Program-made: the position numbers and the translations under genes
Source: an uncultured Pelagibacteraceae bacterium
Lineage (GTDB): Bacteria > Pseudomonadota > Alphaproteobacteria > Pelagibacterales > AG-422-B15
DNA length: 41,943 nucleotides
Direction: 5' to 3'
NCBI GenBank assembly: GCA_902622985.1
Contig: CACNSH010000008.1
Span: forward strand, 1-41,943
In this document: positions 1 through 7,802 of the stretch, one piece after another
How positions within the stretch are numbered: the first letter of the stretch is position 1
How the letters are laid out: every line of letters starts with the position of its first letter
The notes under the pieces: model-generated
Databases searched by the model: none
What the model was told of the DNA's origin: nothing
What the model saw: only the letters and a program-made list of their open reading frames with translations

Positions 1-330
1 GATAAGAGAAATCAGCTTGCAGGTGAATTATCTGGTGGGCAAAGACAACAAGTTGCAGTTAGTCGAGCATTAATGACAAGACCTAAAGTTCTCATGCTCG
101 ATGAGCCAACAGCGGGCGTTTCACCAATAGTTATGAAGGAAATTTTTGAGAGAATTATAACTATTAAGAACTCAGGAGTTGCAATTGTGATCGTCGAGCA
201 AAATGCCAAACAAGCATTAAATATTTCAGATTTTGGTTATGTTCTGGTCGGAGGAGAGAACAAATTTAGCGGCGAAGGACAAGCGCTATTAAATAATCAA
301 GAAGTAAGAGAGAGTTTTTTGGGAGGGTAA
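1..330 (+). CDS. livF: Branched-chain amino acid-type ABC transporter ATP-binding protein, C-terminal part (LivF-like)
   Basis: The reading frame is open from base 1, so the start lies outside the window. About 109 residues remain of a protein that is usually about 235. The visible part starts with the ABC signature LSGGQ (residues 10-14 of the fragment). It continues with the Walker B and D-loop stretch LMLDEPTAGVSP, the switch region IVIVEQNA and an end typical of LivF (EVRESFLGG). As a family, LivF is one of two cytoplasmic ATPases that power uptake of branched-chain amino acids, or of related amides and urea. It is followed by livH after one base, and its last codons carry the GGGAGGG that serves livH. 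Assignment to LivF rather than LivG rests on the ending and the gene order. The true substrate is not readable from the sequence. Confidence 0.9.
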   Translation, partial: DKRNQLAGELSGGQRQQVAVSRALMTRPKVLMLDEPTAGVSPIVMKEIFERIITIKNSGVAIVIVEQNAKQALNISDFGYVLVGGENKFSGEGQALLNNQEVRESFLGG

Positions 331-331
331 G

Positions 332-1351
332 TTGGAAAATTTTGAATTTATTAATGCAATGGTCCTTTTGGCAAATTTTGTAATTGTCCCGGCTTTGTCA
401 TATGGAAGTCAACTTGCGTTAGCTACATTAAGTTTAACAATTATTTATGGTGTATTGAGATTTTCAAATTTTGCTCAAGCTGATTGGATGTCATTCGGAA
501 CGATGGCAACAATTTTATTTACATGGTTATTTCAGAGTGCAGGAATAAATGCTGGAATTCTTCCTACCGCGTTACTCGCTCTACCTTTTGCTATTATAGT
601 AACAGCTTTGTTTTGTCTTTTAATTGATCGATCAGTTTACAGTTTTTATCGTAGACAAAAAAGTCAACCTATAGTGCTCATGATCGTTTCTGTAGGAGTT
701 ATGTTTATTCTACAGGCAGTAGTCAGATTCATTATAGGGCCAAATGATAGAAAGTTTTTTGATGGTGAAAAGTATATAGTACATGCACTGGACTTTAAAA
801 ATTACTTTGGATTAGAAGAAGGATTAACAATCAAATCAACTCAATTAATCACAGTCATTGTAGCTCTAGTTGCGATGATAAGTTTATTCTATTTCTTACA
901 GAAGACTAAACTGGGTAAATCAATGAGAGCGTACTCAAATAATGAAGACCTGGCACTATTATCAGGAATTAATCCTGAAAAAATAGTGATTGTTACTTGG
1001 ATTATTTCTTCAATCTTGATTACTACAGCTGGGGTCCTCTATGGGCTAGATAAAAGTTTTAAACCATTTACATATTTTAATTTGCTATTACCAATGTTTG
1101 CGGCTGCGATTGTAGGTGGAATCGGATCCCCAATAGGGGCGGTAATTGGAGGTTATGTTATTGCATTCTCTGAAATTACATTGACCTATGCTTACAAAAA
1201 ATTCTTTGTGTATCTTCTTCCAGAAAGTTTAGAACCGTCAGGATTGATGCAAGTTCTCTCAACAGATTATAAGTTTGCCATTTCTTTCATTATTTTAGTG
1301 ATTGTGCTGATCGTTAGGCCAACAGGAATTGTAAGGGGTAAAATAATATGA
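332..1351 (+). CDS. livH: Branched-chain amino acid-type ABC transporter permease (LivH-like)
   Basis: This 339-residue protein is strongly hydrophobic with about eight to nine membrane segments. It has the LivH-type C-terminal stretch AAAIVGGIGSPIGAVIGGY and ends in RPTGIVRGK. It should form one half of the inner-membrane channel of the importer with LivM. The start is TTG at 332. A GGGAGGG ribosome-binding site at 321-327 lies four bases upstream, inside the end of livF. The first ATG (359) would sit well beyond that site and would cut into the first membrane helix region. The stop codon overlaps the livM start as ATGA, so livF-livH-livM are translationally coupled. The substrate could be branched-chain amino acids or another small amide. 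Confidence 0.9.
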   Translation: MENFEFINAMVLLANFVIVPALSYGSQLALATLSLTIIYGVLRFSNFAQADWMSFGTMATILFTWLFQSAGINAGILPTALLALPFAIIVTALFCLLIDRSVYSFYRRQKSQPIVLMIVSVGVMFILQAVVRFIIGPNDRKFFDGEKYIVHALDFKNYFGLEEGLTIKSTQLITVIVALVAMISLFYFLQKTKLGKSMRAYSNNEDLALLSGINPEKIVIVTWIISSILITTAGVLYGLDKSFKPFTYFNLLLPMFAAAIVGGIGSPIGAVIGGYVIAFSEITLTYAYKKFFVYLLPESLEPSGLMQVLSTDYKFAISFIILVIVLIVRPTGIVRGKII

Positions 1352-2718
1352 ACGACGAATTAAGAGCTCCAATTGCTTTCGCTATAATGGGGATTTTGCT
1401 TGCAATTGTCGGCTTTACTCAGTCATGGTCTGTGTCTCTTAGTGTTATTAATCTCTGTATTATTTCTTCAATCATGGCGATTGGAGTCAATTTGCAATGG
1501 GGATACGGAGGTTTGTTTAATGCAGGAGTAATGGGTTTTACTGCGCTTGGAGGTTTGACAGCGGTATTGGTTTCACACGATCCAATTTATGAGGCATGGG
1601 ATAAAGCAGGTGTCGGAATTGTTATTAGTGCAATAATTTTTGTATTATCAATCACTGCGCTTTTATTTGTATTCAGAAATATTGAAAATAAACAAATAAA
1701 AAATACTCTTATAATCTTAATAATTGTTTTTGGTTTAATTGGTATTAATAATTTTTATGGACCTTCAATAGATATTATCGAGTCGATTAATCCTGCTAAA
1801 ACAGGTTTTCTTGGAGGTTTGGGATTACCAATTATTTTCTCTTGGCTGATTGCTGCAATAGTCGCCGGACTTGTTGCATGGGTAATAGGAAAAATTACTC
1901 TCCGATTACGGTCAGACTATTTAGCAATCGCAACTCTTGGGATTTCAGAGATTGTAATTGCAGTAGTCAAACATGAAGATTGGTTATCTCGAGGAGTTAA
2001 AAATGTTTCAGGTTTAGATAGACCTGTTCCATATGAAATTGAACTACAGCAATCTGAATGGTTTCTTAATCTAGTTGAGAGAATAAACTTTTCAAAACTA
2101 GAAGCTATACAATCTTTTTCATCAAAACAAGATTTGCTGAACGATCTTGTTATTGATAGTTCAGGAATATTTGTAAAACTCTGTTATGCAGGATTATTTT
2201 TTTCTGTTCTTTTGTTAATCTTCTATCTAAGTCAACTTGCTTTAAACTCACCGTGGGGAAGAATGTTAAGGGCCATAAGAGATAACGAAGAAGCAGCTAG
2301 TGCAATGGGTAAAAATATATTTGCACAACATTTACAAATTTTTATTATTGGCTCAGCTATAATTGGAATAGCGGGAGCGATGCTCACTACCTTAGATGGC
2401 CAATTTACACCCGGGTCTTATCGTCCATTAAGATTTACATTTATTATCTGGCTAATGGTTATCATTGGTGGATCGGGTAATAACTTAGGATCAATTTTTG
2501 GAGGATTCTTTATTTGGTTTATTTGGATTGAAGCGGAACCATTGTCTATTGGTTTCATGAACATGTTGGCTGGTGGGCTTGAATACGACAATCCTCTTAG
2601 AATGCATCTGCTTGGAAGTGCTGCACATCTTAGATTATTTATAATGGGGTTATTACTTTTATTGGCGCTGAGGTTTATGCCAAGAGGGGTAATACCTGAG
2701 AAAATCCAAAAAAAATAG
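1348..2718 (+). CDS. livM: Branched-chain amino acid-type ABC transporter permease (LivM-like)
   Basis: This is the second permease subunit of the importer, 456 residues long and at the long end for LivM. The conserved cytoplasmic EAA-like region reads LRSDYLAIATLGISEI. A second conserved stretch, GRMLRAIRDNEEAASAMG, follows near residue 310. Extra length comes from an additional hydrophobic stretch and linker around residues 100-150 and from a polar loop around residues 225-275, probably on the periplasmic side. The ATG overlaps the livH stop by four bases. The gene ends at the base of a strong hairpin and faces the livK-type gene on the other strand. That pairing makes a complete uptake system likely, with livG presumably upstream of the window. 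Confidence 0.9.
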   Translation: MNDELRAPIAFAIMGILLAIVGFTQSWSVSLSVINLCIISSIMAIGVNLQWGYGGLFNAGVMGFTALGGLTAVLVSHDPIYEAWDKAGVGIVISAIIFVLSITALLFVFRNIENKQIKNTLIILIIVFGLIGINNFYGPSIDIIESINPAKTGFLGGLGLPIIFSWLIAAIVAGLVAWVIGKITLRLRSDYLAIATLGISEIVIAVVKHEDWLSRGVKNVSGLDRPVPYEIELQQSEWFLNLVERINFSKLEAIQSFSSKQDLLNDLVIDSSGIFVKLCYAGLFFSVLLLIFYLSQLALNSPWGRMLRAIRDNEEAASAMGKNIFAQHLQIFIIGSAIIGIAGAMLTTLDGQFTPGSYRPLRFTFIIWLMVIIGGSGNNLGSIFGGFFIWFIWIEAEPLSIGFMNMLAGGLEYDNPLRMHLLGSAAHLRLFIMGLLLLLALRFMPRGVIPEKIQKK

Positions 2719-2739
2719 GGGCCAAAATCGGCCCCTATT
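2714..2739. terminator. Bidirectional hairpin terminator between livM and livK
   Basis: A perfect 10-bp inverted repeat, AATAGGGGCC at 2714-2723 and GGCCCCTATT at 2730-2739, encloses a six-base loop. Read on the minus strand it is followed directly by a run of eight T, which is the textbook intrinsic terminator form for the livK transcript. Read on the plus strand the tail is only AT-rich (AATTAAAAT), so termination of livM is probably weaker. The left arm overlaps the livM stop codon. Confidence 0.85.
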
Positions 2740-2757
2740 AATTAAAATGTTAAGATC

Positions 2758-3972
2758 TTAACGAACTGTAACTGTATTAAATTTACCGTTACCTATTTCA
2801 AGCTCCTTATAAGAACCAGAAGCTTCACCAACATCAGAGAACTCAACATTTGTTGCGCCTTGATAGTTAACTTGGCCTCCATCTTTTAAAATTTGTAATG
2901 CTTTGCCTAATTCACCTGGAAAAATTTCTGTTCCAGGAGCGTTTGCAACTCCCATTACATTTTGAGCGATTGAAGATCTGTCCGCAGAATTACCTGCTTG
3001 TATTGCAAGCAATATTAAAGCAGCTGCATCGTAGGACTCTGGTTCGAATGGTCCATCACCTGGAATACCGTTAGAAGATGCAATTGATTTAAACATGTTT
3101 GCTCCTTCTGATTCAGATCCTGGTAAAGTTCCAAAAGTTCCTGTCAAATCACCATCTACATTTTCAATCAGACTGTCACCAATCATTCCATCGGCAAGAA
3201 TAAATCTTGAAAATGCTCCAGTCTCCATTGAGTTCTGTATGATTCCTCGACCACCTTGGTCTACGTAACCAAGAACAGCAACTTCTGAGGCACCTGAAGC
3301 TGATAGTGTTGATACTTCTGCTGAGTAATCACCTTTGCCATCTTCATGAGGTACTTCAGTAGTAACAGATCCACCCATCGCTTTAAATGCATTTACAAAA
3401 CTGTCGGACAGTCCTTTACCGTAGTCATTATTAGTATAAGTAACAGCAACTTCGTTGATACCTCTATCCATAACTACTTGAGCCAATACTTGCCCTTGTC
3501 TTGCATCTGATGGCGCAGTTCTAAAGAAGTAACCTTTATCATCAATGTCCGTTAATGCAGGTGAAGTAGCTGATGGAGAAATCATTGTTACCCCATTAGG
3601 CACTGCTACATTATTTGCAATTGCAGTTGTAACTCCTGAGCAATCCGCTCCCATTATTGCTGCAACATTATCTGATGTTACTAGTCTTTCGGCTGCTGAA
3701 GTAGCCGCACCAGCATCAACACATGTTGAGTCAGCACGAACAGAACTTACTGTTGCTCCGCCTAAAAGTAATCCAGAGTCACTTGCCTCTTTCATCGCGA
3801 GTTCAGCTGAGCTGGCCATTGTTGGTGTGAGTGACTCAATTGGACCTGTAAATCCAAGAATTACTCCAATTTTTATTTCGTCAGTAGATGCTTGATCTGA
3901 TTGTCTATCACAACCATAGAACAGACCTAAGACCAAAACCCCTGCGAATAAACTGAATATCGTTTTTTTCAT
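2758..3972 (-). CDS. livK: ABC transporter substrate-binding lipoprotein, LivK/type I periplasmic-binding family
   Basis: This 404-residue protein has a lipoprotein signal peptide ending in LFYGC, so the lipidated cysteine would be Cys21. It then has a type I periplasmic-binding fold: the start of the mature domain reads IKIGVILGFTGPIE, later AAIMGADCSGVTTAIANN, and YTNNDYGKGLSDSFV. It is expected to catch the substrate in the periplasm for the LivFHM complex encoded convergently. The ATG is preceded by GGGAG seven bases upstream. The residue after the lipid cysteine is Asp, which in Enterobacteria keeps lipoproteins in the inner membrane, a sensible location for an importer-bound receptor. 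The ligand cannot be read from the sequence: leucine-type amino acids, other amino acids or amides are all possible. Confidence 0.9.
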   Translation of the reverse strand: MKKTIFSLFAGVLVLGLFYGCDRQSDQASTDEIKIGVILGFTGPIESLTPTMASSAELAMKEASDSGLLLGGATVSSVRADSTCVDAGAATSAAERLVTSDNVAAIMGADCSGVTTAIANNVAVPNGVTMISPSATSPALTDIDDKGYFFRTAPSDARQGQVLAQVVMDRGINEVAVTYTNNDYGKGLSDSFVNAFKAMGGSVTTEVPHEDGKGDYSAEVSTLSASGASEVAVLGYVDQGGRGIIQNSMETGAFSRFILADGMIGDSLIENVDGDLTGTFGTLPGSESEGANMFKSIASSNGIPGDGPFEPESYDAAALILLAIQAGNSADRSSIAQNVMGVANAPGTEIFPGELGKALQILKDGGQVNYQGATNVEFSDVGEASGSYKELEIGNGKFNTVTVR

Positions 3973-4000
3973 TAATAATCTCCCATTTTAATTGACCTAT

Positions 4001-4029
4001 ATGCTAGCAAATCAGCCAATACGGATCAA
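4001..4029 (-). promoter_or_regulatory. Candidate sigma-70-type promoter of livK
   Basis: On the minus strand TTGATC (4024-4029) and TAGCAT (4001-4006) are separated by exactly 17 bases. Each matches four of six positions of the -35 and -10 consensus. The predicted start of transcription is roughly 20-25 bases upstream of the livK ATG, leaving room for its GGGAG ribosome-binding site. This is a weak but well-spaced match. Confidence 0.35.
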
Positions 4030-4067
4030 CTTTGATTTTATTAATTAAGTTATTATAGTTGATAAAA

Positions 4068-5009
4068 ATGACTATTTTCCAAAGTATATTTACAAGCACA
4101 TTTTTTATACTTCTACTTATTATAGTTGTACTCACAGTTATTTATGCATTTAGCAGCTTTGAAAAAGGGGATTTAAAATCTTATCAGGAGAAATCAGACT
4201 ATAATTTTGTCAATCTTTCTAAAGGGCTAACAGCCTATAAGGATTATGGAAATAAAAATGATCCTGCAATAATTATTATTCATGGCGCAACCTTGCCTTC
4301 AGAAGGATATGTTGGATTCTGCGATGGATTAAGTCAAAAAGGCTATAGAGTAATCTGTTATGATCAGTATGGAAGAGGTTACTCGGACAGACCTGTTTCT
4401 GAATACAACATGGAATTTTATCTAGATCAACTTAACGAATTATTAGGTTATTTAGAAATAAAGAAATCTATTTTACATGGTTCATCAATGGGAGCTCCTA
4501 TTGCAATCAATTACGCTAACAAATATCCGAATCAAGTATCTGCTATTGGTTTACAAGTTCCTCTAGTAAATAGTAACAGTAAAATACTTAGTGCGTTAAA
4601 AACTCCAGTCTTAGGAAATTTTGTTTTAAGGGTCTTTGGAATTCCTTTTTCAAAAAATAGAGCTGAACAATGGGTAACAGATAATCCTGAACAGAGAGAT
4701 TTAATTGACAGGTACATTGCTCAACTTACACTACCTGGAACAGAACAATCACTGCTTTCTTCAATACGAAATATTGCAAATACAAACTTTATTCCTGATT
4801 ATGAAAAATTCTCACAATCCAATATTCCTATTCATATAGCCTATGCAAGTGATGATGATGAAATTGATCCGAAAACTGTTCAACAGGTTTTAAGCTTAAT
4901 TCCAAGAGCTGAAAGTTTTATTTTTACAGGTGGTCACGGTGGTGGTGGTTTTATTGTAGATGAACTGAATAATATTTTTACTGACTTCCTTAATAAAAAT
5001 TTAAACTAA
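4068..5009 (+). CDS. Alpha/beta-fold hydrolase, membrane-anchored
   Basis: The protein has an N-terminal hydrophobic anchor (about residues 4-30) followed by an alpha/beta hydrolase domain. Counted from the ATG at 4068, the oxyanion-hole region is IIIIHGAT near residue 70. The conserved strand-loop YDQYGRGYSDRP follows near residue 100. The nucleophile elbow is GSSMG, with Ser at about residue 140. An acidic stretch (SDDDEID) and GGHGGGG near the C-terminus supply the likely Asp and His. Substrate is unknown: esters, lactones and haloalkanes are all cleaved by this superfamily. A TTG at 4059 would add three residues. The ATG is preferred because TATTAT at 4051-4056 could be the -10 element. 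The 3' end overlaps umuC by nine bases. Confidence 0.8.
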   Translation: MTIFQSIFTSTFFILLLIIVVLTVIYAFSSFEKGDLKSYQEKSDYNFVNLSKGLTAYKDYGNKNDPAIIIIHGATLPSEGYVGFCDGLSQKGYRVICYDQYGRGYSDRPVSEYNMEFYLDQLNELLGYLEIKKSILHGSSMGAPIAINYANKYPNQVSAIGLQVPLVNSNSKILSALKTPVLGNFVLRVFGIPFSKNRAEQWVTDNPEQRDLIDRYIAQLTLPGTEQSLLSSIRNIANTNFIPDYEKFSQSNIPIHIAYASDDDEIDPKTVQQVLSLIPRAESFIFTGGHGGGGFIVDELNNIFTDFLNKNLN

Positions 5010-6263
5010 GAGCAATCTATCAATCTGCGTTGTATAGTTTCTTGTACAGTTTTCTCTTTTTTGTTTCCAATTGCCAACTTTACATTCTGATGCCATCTGA
5101 AGTGTGTCCCGACCGTAACGATAGTTAATGGCATCGATTGCTGACATAAGATCAGAATTTTGATTATAATTTTTTTCAAATAATGTCTCTTGAATTTCTG
5201 ATTCATCACACAAACCGCTAAGAAGCACACCTGCCTTTTTATACTGGTAGTTATTTTTAAAAATTCTCTTTGTAAGCAATAAAGCTGTTTCAATAATTGT
5301 TATGCTATCGTGAGTTGGATGAGAAAGCGTTCTTGATGCCCCGTTTGAATAATAAGTACTCTTTTTATCAAAAGGATTAGTTCTTACAAAGACCGAAACA
5401 CAAGACGCCGCAAGGCTTTCAGAGCGTATACGTTCAGCAGCTCTTCGTGCAAAAGTTGTAACAGCTTGTTCTATGTCTTCTAAATTTGTCAGAAGTTTTC
5501 CAAATGATCTCGTGGTACAGCAGCTTTTTCTTGTCATTGAGTATTCTTCAAGAGGAATACAAGAAATCCCTCTTAACTCTGTAATTGTTTTCAAGCCATT
5601 GACACTCATCATTTTTCTTATCCATGAGTCACTGCAATTCTTTAGTAGTTTTGCATTATGTATTCCATGGTTAATTAATTTTTTTGATAAACGTCTTCCT
5701 ACTCCCCATACATCACCCACTTCAGTTAGTTCAAGTATTTGGTCAATATTATTATAATTCACAAGTGAACATACACCGTTCAAAGAATCGTCTTTTTTAG
5801 CCTTATGGTTTGCAACCTTTGCAAGGGTTTTTGTTGAGGCGATACCTATGCTGACTGGAATTCCTGTATGCTGTAAAATAGTTTGTCTCAGTTGATGGGC
5901 ATAAGACTCATAATCAATTGGTAAACTGCTCAACTCTACAAATGCTTCATCAATCGAATATATTTCTGTATAAGGTGAAGAACTGGAAATAATATTCATT
6001 ACCCGGCGTGACATATCCGCATACAACGTGTAGTTTGAAGAAAATACAACCACCTTTTCTTTTTCTACAATATCTTTCACCTTAAAAAGTGGAACACCCA
6101 TTTTTATTCCAAGAGCCTTTGCTTCTTTAGAACGTGATATTATGCAACCATCATTATTTGATAGAGCTACGACTGGTCTATTGTTAAGTTTCGGATTAAA
6201 AACACGTTCACATGAAACATAAAATGCATTGCAATCGATTAGTGCAAAAACTTTGTCTCTCAT
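5001..6263 (-). CDS. umuC: DNA polymerase V catalytic subunit UmuC (Y-family translesion polymerase)
   Basis: This 420-residue protein has the full Y-family pattern. The metal-binding Asp10 sits in LIDCNAFYVSCERVF, the fingers region reads LSNNDGCIISRSKEAKALG, and the catalytic acidic pair Asp105-Glu106 is in YSIDEAF. The little-finger domain follows. A QETLF at about residues 358-362 matches the beta-clamp-binding pentapeptide form. With UmuD' it would make error-prone polymerase V, which copies past damaged bases. It starts three bases after umuD on the same strand, the usual umuDC order, so the two are co-transcribed. Its 3' end overlaps the convergent hydrolase gene by nine bases. The catalytic residues are intact, so an active enzyme is expected. 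Confidence 0.95.
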   Translation of the reverse strand: MRDKVFALIDCNAFYVSCERVFNPKLNNRPVVALSNNDGCIISRSKEAKALGIKMGVPLFKVKDIVEKEKVVVFSSNYTLYADMSRRVMNIISSSSPYTEIYSIDEAFVELSSLPIDYESYAHQLRQTILQHTGIPVSIGIASTKTLAKVANHKAKKDDSLNGVCSLVNYNNIDQILELTEVGDVWGVGRRLSKKLINHGIHNAKLLKNCSDSWIRKMMSVNGLKTITELRGISCIPLEEYSMTRKSCCTTRSFGKLLTNLEDIEQAVTTFARRAAERIRSESLAASCVSVFVRTNPFDKKSTYYSNGASRTLSHPTHDSITIIETALLLTKRIFKNNYQYKKAGVLLSGLCDESEIQETLFEKNYNQNSDLMSAIDAINYRYGRDTLQMASECKVGNWKQKRENCTRNYTTQIDRLLLV

Positions 6264-6266
6264 TAA

Positions 6267-6728
6267 TTATCTATTCTTTGGACTTAAACTATGAACAACG
6301 TTTGTGCATACTCCCCATATGGTAAAATCCATTTCCTCAGAGACTAAAACATCAATATAGTTCTTGTTAGATGACGACAAACAAACTTGTTTATTTTCTA
6401 TTTTTAAAATTTTAACACTCAGCTCACCATCTAAAACTGCTATAATTATAGAATTATTTCTAGGCTTAATACTCCGATCAACAATGAGAAGGTCTCCTGG
6501 ATAAATACCTGAACCAATCATAGAGTCACCGCGTGCTCGGACTATGAAAGTTGCATTTGGGTGCGGAATAAGTTCCTCATTTAGGTCAATTGTCCCCTCT
6601 GTAAAATCTCTTGCTGGAGAGGGAAAACCGCATTCTACTGCTTCTTTATAAAATGTTAAAAACATTGGATAAATTGTATTTTGTTCTTGTTTTGTTCTAA
6701 TTATTGCACTAGTGGAGCTAAGAGTCAA
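6267..6728 (-). CDS. umuD: SOS mutagenesis protein UmuD (S24 family self-cleaving)
   Basis: This 153-residue LexA-like protein carries the self-cleavage site Cys33-Gly34 within VECGFPSPA, the catalytic Ser69 in RGDSM and the Lys106 in GELSVKIL. All three lie exactly nine residues later than in E. coli UmuD (24/25, 60, 97), so the fold is collinear. RecA-stimulated cleavage at Cys-Gly would give UmuD', the partner of UmuC. The start is TTG at 6728 with no clear ribosome-binding site. An in-frame TGA lies just upstream, and the first ATG (codon 22) would remove most of the N-terminal arm, so TTG is preferred. The gene begins 17 bases after the dienelactone-hydrolase-like gene, and no clear LexA box was found there. 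Confidence 0.93.
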   Translation of the reverse strand: MTLSSTSAIIRTKQEQNTIYPMFLTFYKEAVECGFPSPARDFTEGTIDLNEELIPHPNATFIVRARGDSMIGSGIYPGDLLIVDRSIKPRNNSIIIAVLDGELSVKILKIENKQVCLSSSNKNYIDVLVSEEMDFTIWGVCTNVVHSLSPKNR

Positions 6729-6745
6729 TACTACTCAATAAATTT

Positions 6746-7690
6746 TTATGAAAAAAATTGTTTTTGAAAAAATGAAACAGCGTCTTTGTGACATTGCTTA
6801 CGAGCTGCCCAATTGCCTCCTGCGTGAGCTCCGAGGATATTAGGAGTTTCTTTTAACAAGCGCATTCTTTCTTCAAGTGAGTCTAAATGAAAAGTATTAT
6901 TGTTTTCGTCGGTAAAAATTTGTCGTCCATCCATCTTTAAATCAATGAACATATCTTTCAACCTGATTGCATAAGGAATAAATTCAACAGGATCAATAGA
7001 GTCAAAAGAATGATGTGCGTTTGGATAAGTTGTAAGCTCTACACTACGAACAGGTTTCATATACTCGATCATTTTCTTACAAAGACTTAAAGGAGTATAG
7101 TCGTCATCTTCGCCAAATAAAACATGCATTGGAGCATCTGACCAACGATTATCTTCGGGCTTAAGTAGTGTCCCTGGATAAATAGGTAAATGTGCAGCAA
7201 ACTTTTCACCATTCTGGGTGAGAGTATCAATGATAGGTTGCCAAGCTGCATAAAAAGCTGTGCTACCACCAAGACTCCATCCCATGATGCCTATTTTATC
7301 GCTATCAACATCAGGATGTTTCGAAACTAATGTTAATGCACGAAAGGCATCAGTAATCATCGAAGCAAGGGTTACTTCTGTTTGATTTTCAACGATTGAA
7401 ATAACTCCTCTAGATTCAAAATGATGAATCCTAAAAATAGCAAACCCAGCATCTAATAAATTGACCATGTGAGTGTGATGACCTTCTCTTAACCCTGCAC
7501 TGCCATGAATTGGTATTATTAGAGGACATGGCTTCTTTGCATTTTCAGGAAAAATTAGTGTACCCCAAACATCTTGTTTATCATCCATGTTCTTACCATT
7601 TAGAAGATCATAAAACTCATATGGATTAGATGACTTGAAAAAGAAGACACCTTTTTTTTTCTTTTCAAATGGATTTATTTTGTCGGACAT
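6746..7690 (-). CDS. Dienelactone hydrolase family protein
   Basis: This 314-residue soluble alpha/beta hydrolase has the oxyanion region PIHGSAG near residue 61. The nucleophile elbow GWSLGG holds Ser139, the acidic stretch GEDDDYTP lies at 194-200, and HHSFD at 226-230 supplies the catalytic His. This order (Ser, Asp, His) is that of the dienelactone hydrolase / acyl-peptidase-like group. The Cys nucleophile of classical dienelactone hydrolase is replaced by Ser, so a serine esterase or lactonase is more likely than true DLH activity. No signal peptide is seen. The gene follows the amtB terminator and precedes umuD by 17 bases, so umuDC may be read from its promoter. No biological link to SOS repair is evident, and the substrate is unknown. 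Confidence 0.82.
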   Translation of the reverse strand: MSDKINPFEKKKKGVFFFKSSNPYEFYDLLNGKNMDDKQDVWGTLIFPENAKKPCPLIIPIHGSAGLREGHHTHMVNLLDAGFAIFRIHHFESRGVISIVENQTEVTLASMITDAFRALTLVSKHPDVDSDKIGIMGWSLGGSTAFYAAWQPIIDTLTQNGEKFAAHLPIYPGTLLKPEDNRWSDAPMHVLFGEDDDYTPLSLCKKMIEYMKPVRSVELTTYPNAHHSFDSIDPVEFIPYAIRLKDMFIDLKMDGRQIFTDENNNTFHLDSLEERMRLLKETPNILGAHAGGNWAARKQCHKDAVSFFQKQFFS

Positions 7691-7733
7691 AACGGGGAGA
7701 GATTAAAGGAAATAGAATACGAATACAAATGTA

Positions 7734-7782
7734 AAAAAGGGTCCACTTGAATAATCATTGGGGAAAAAAGTGGACCCTTTTT
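7734..7782. terminator. Long-stem bidirectional terminator downstream of amtB
   Basis: A perfect 15-bp inverted repeat lies at 7734-7748 and 7768-7782. Its core is GGGTCCAC/GTGGACCC, flanked by five A on the left and five T on the right, with a 19-base loop. It lies 20 bases past the amtB stop and has a U-tract in both directions. It should end the amtB transcript and insulate it from the dienelactone-hydrolase-umuDC unit. Confidence 0.85.
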
Positions 7783-7802
7783 ATTAGTTTAAAAGAGTGA
7801 AC

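Noticed and set aside
6729-6800. LexA box near umuD
   Set aside because: Runs such as GAAAAAATGAAAC resemble half-sites but do not have the GAAC-N7-GAAC spacing.
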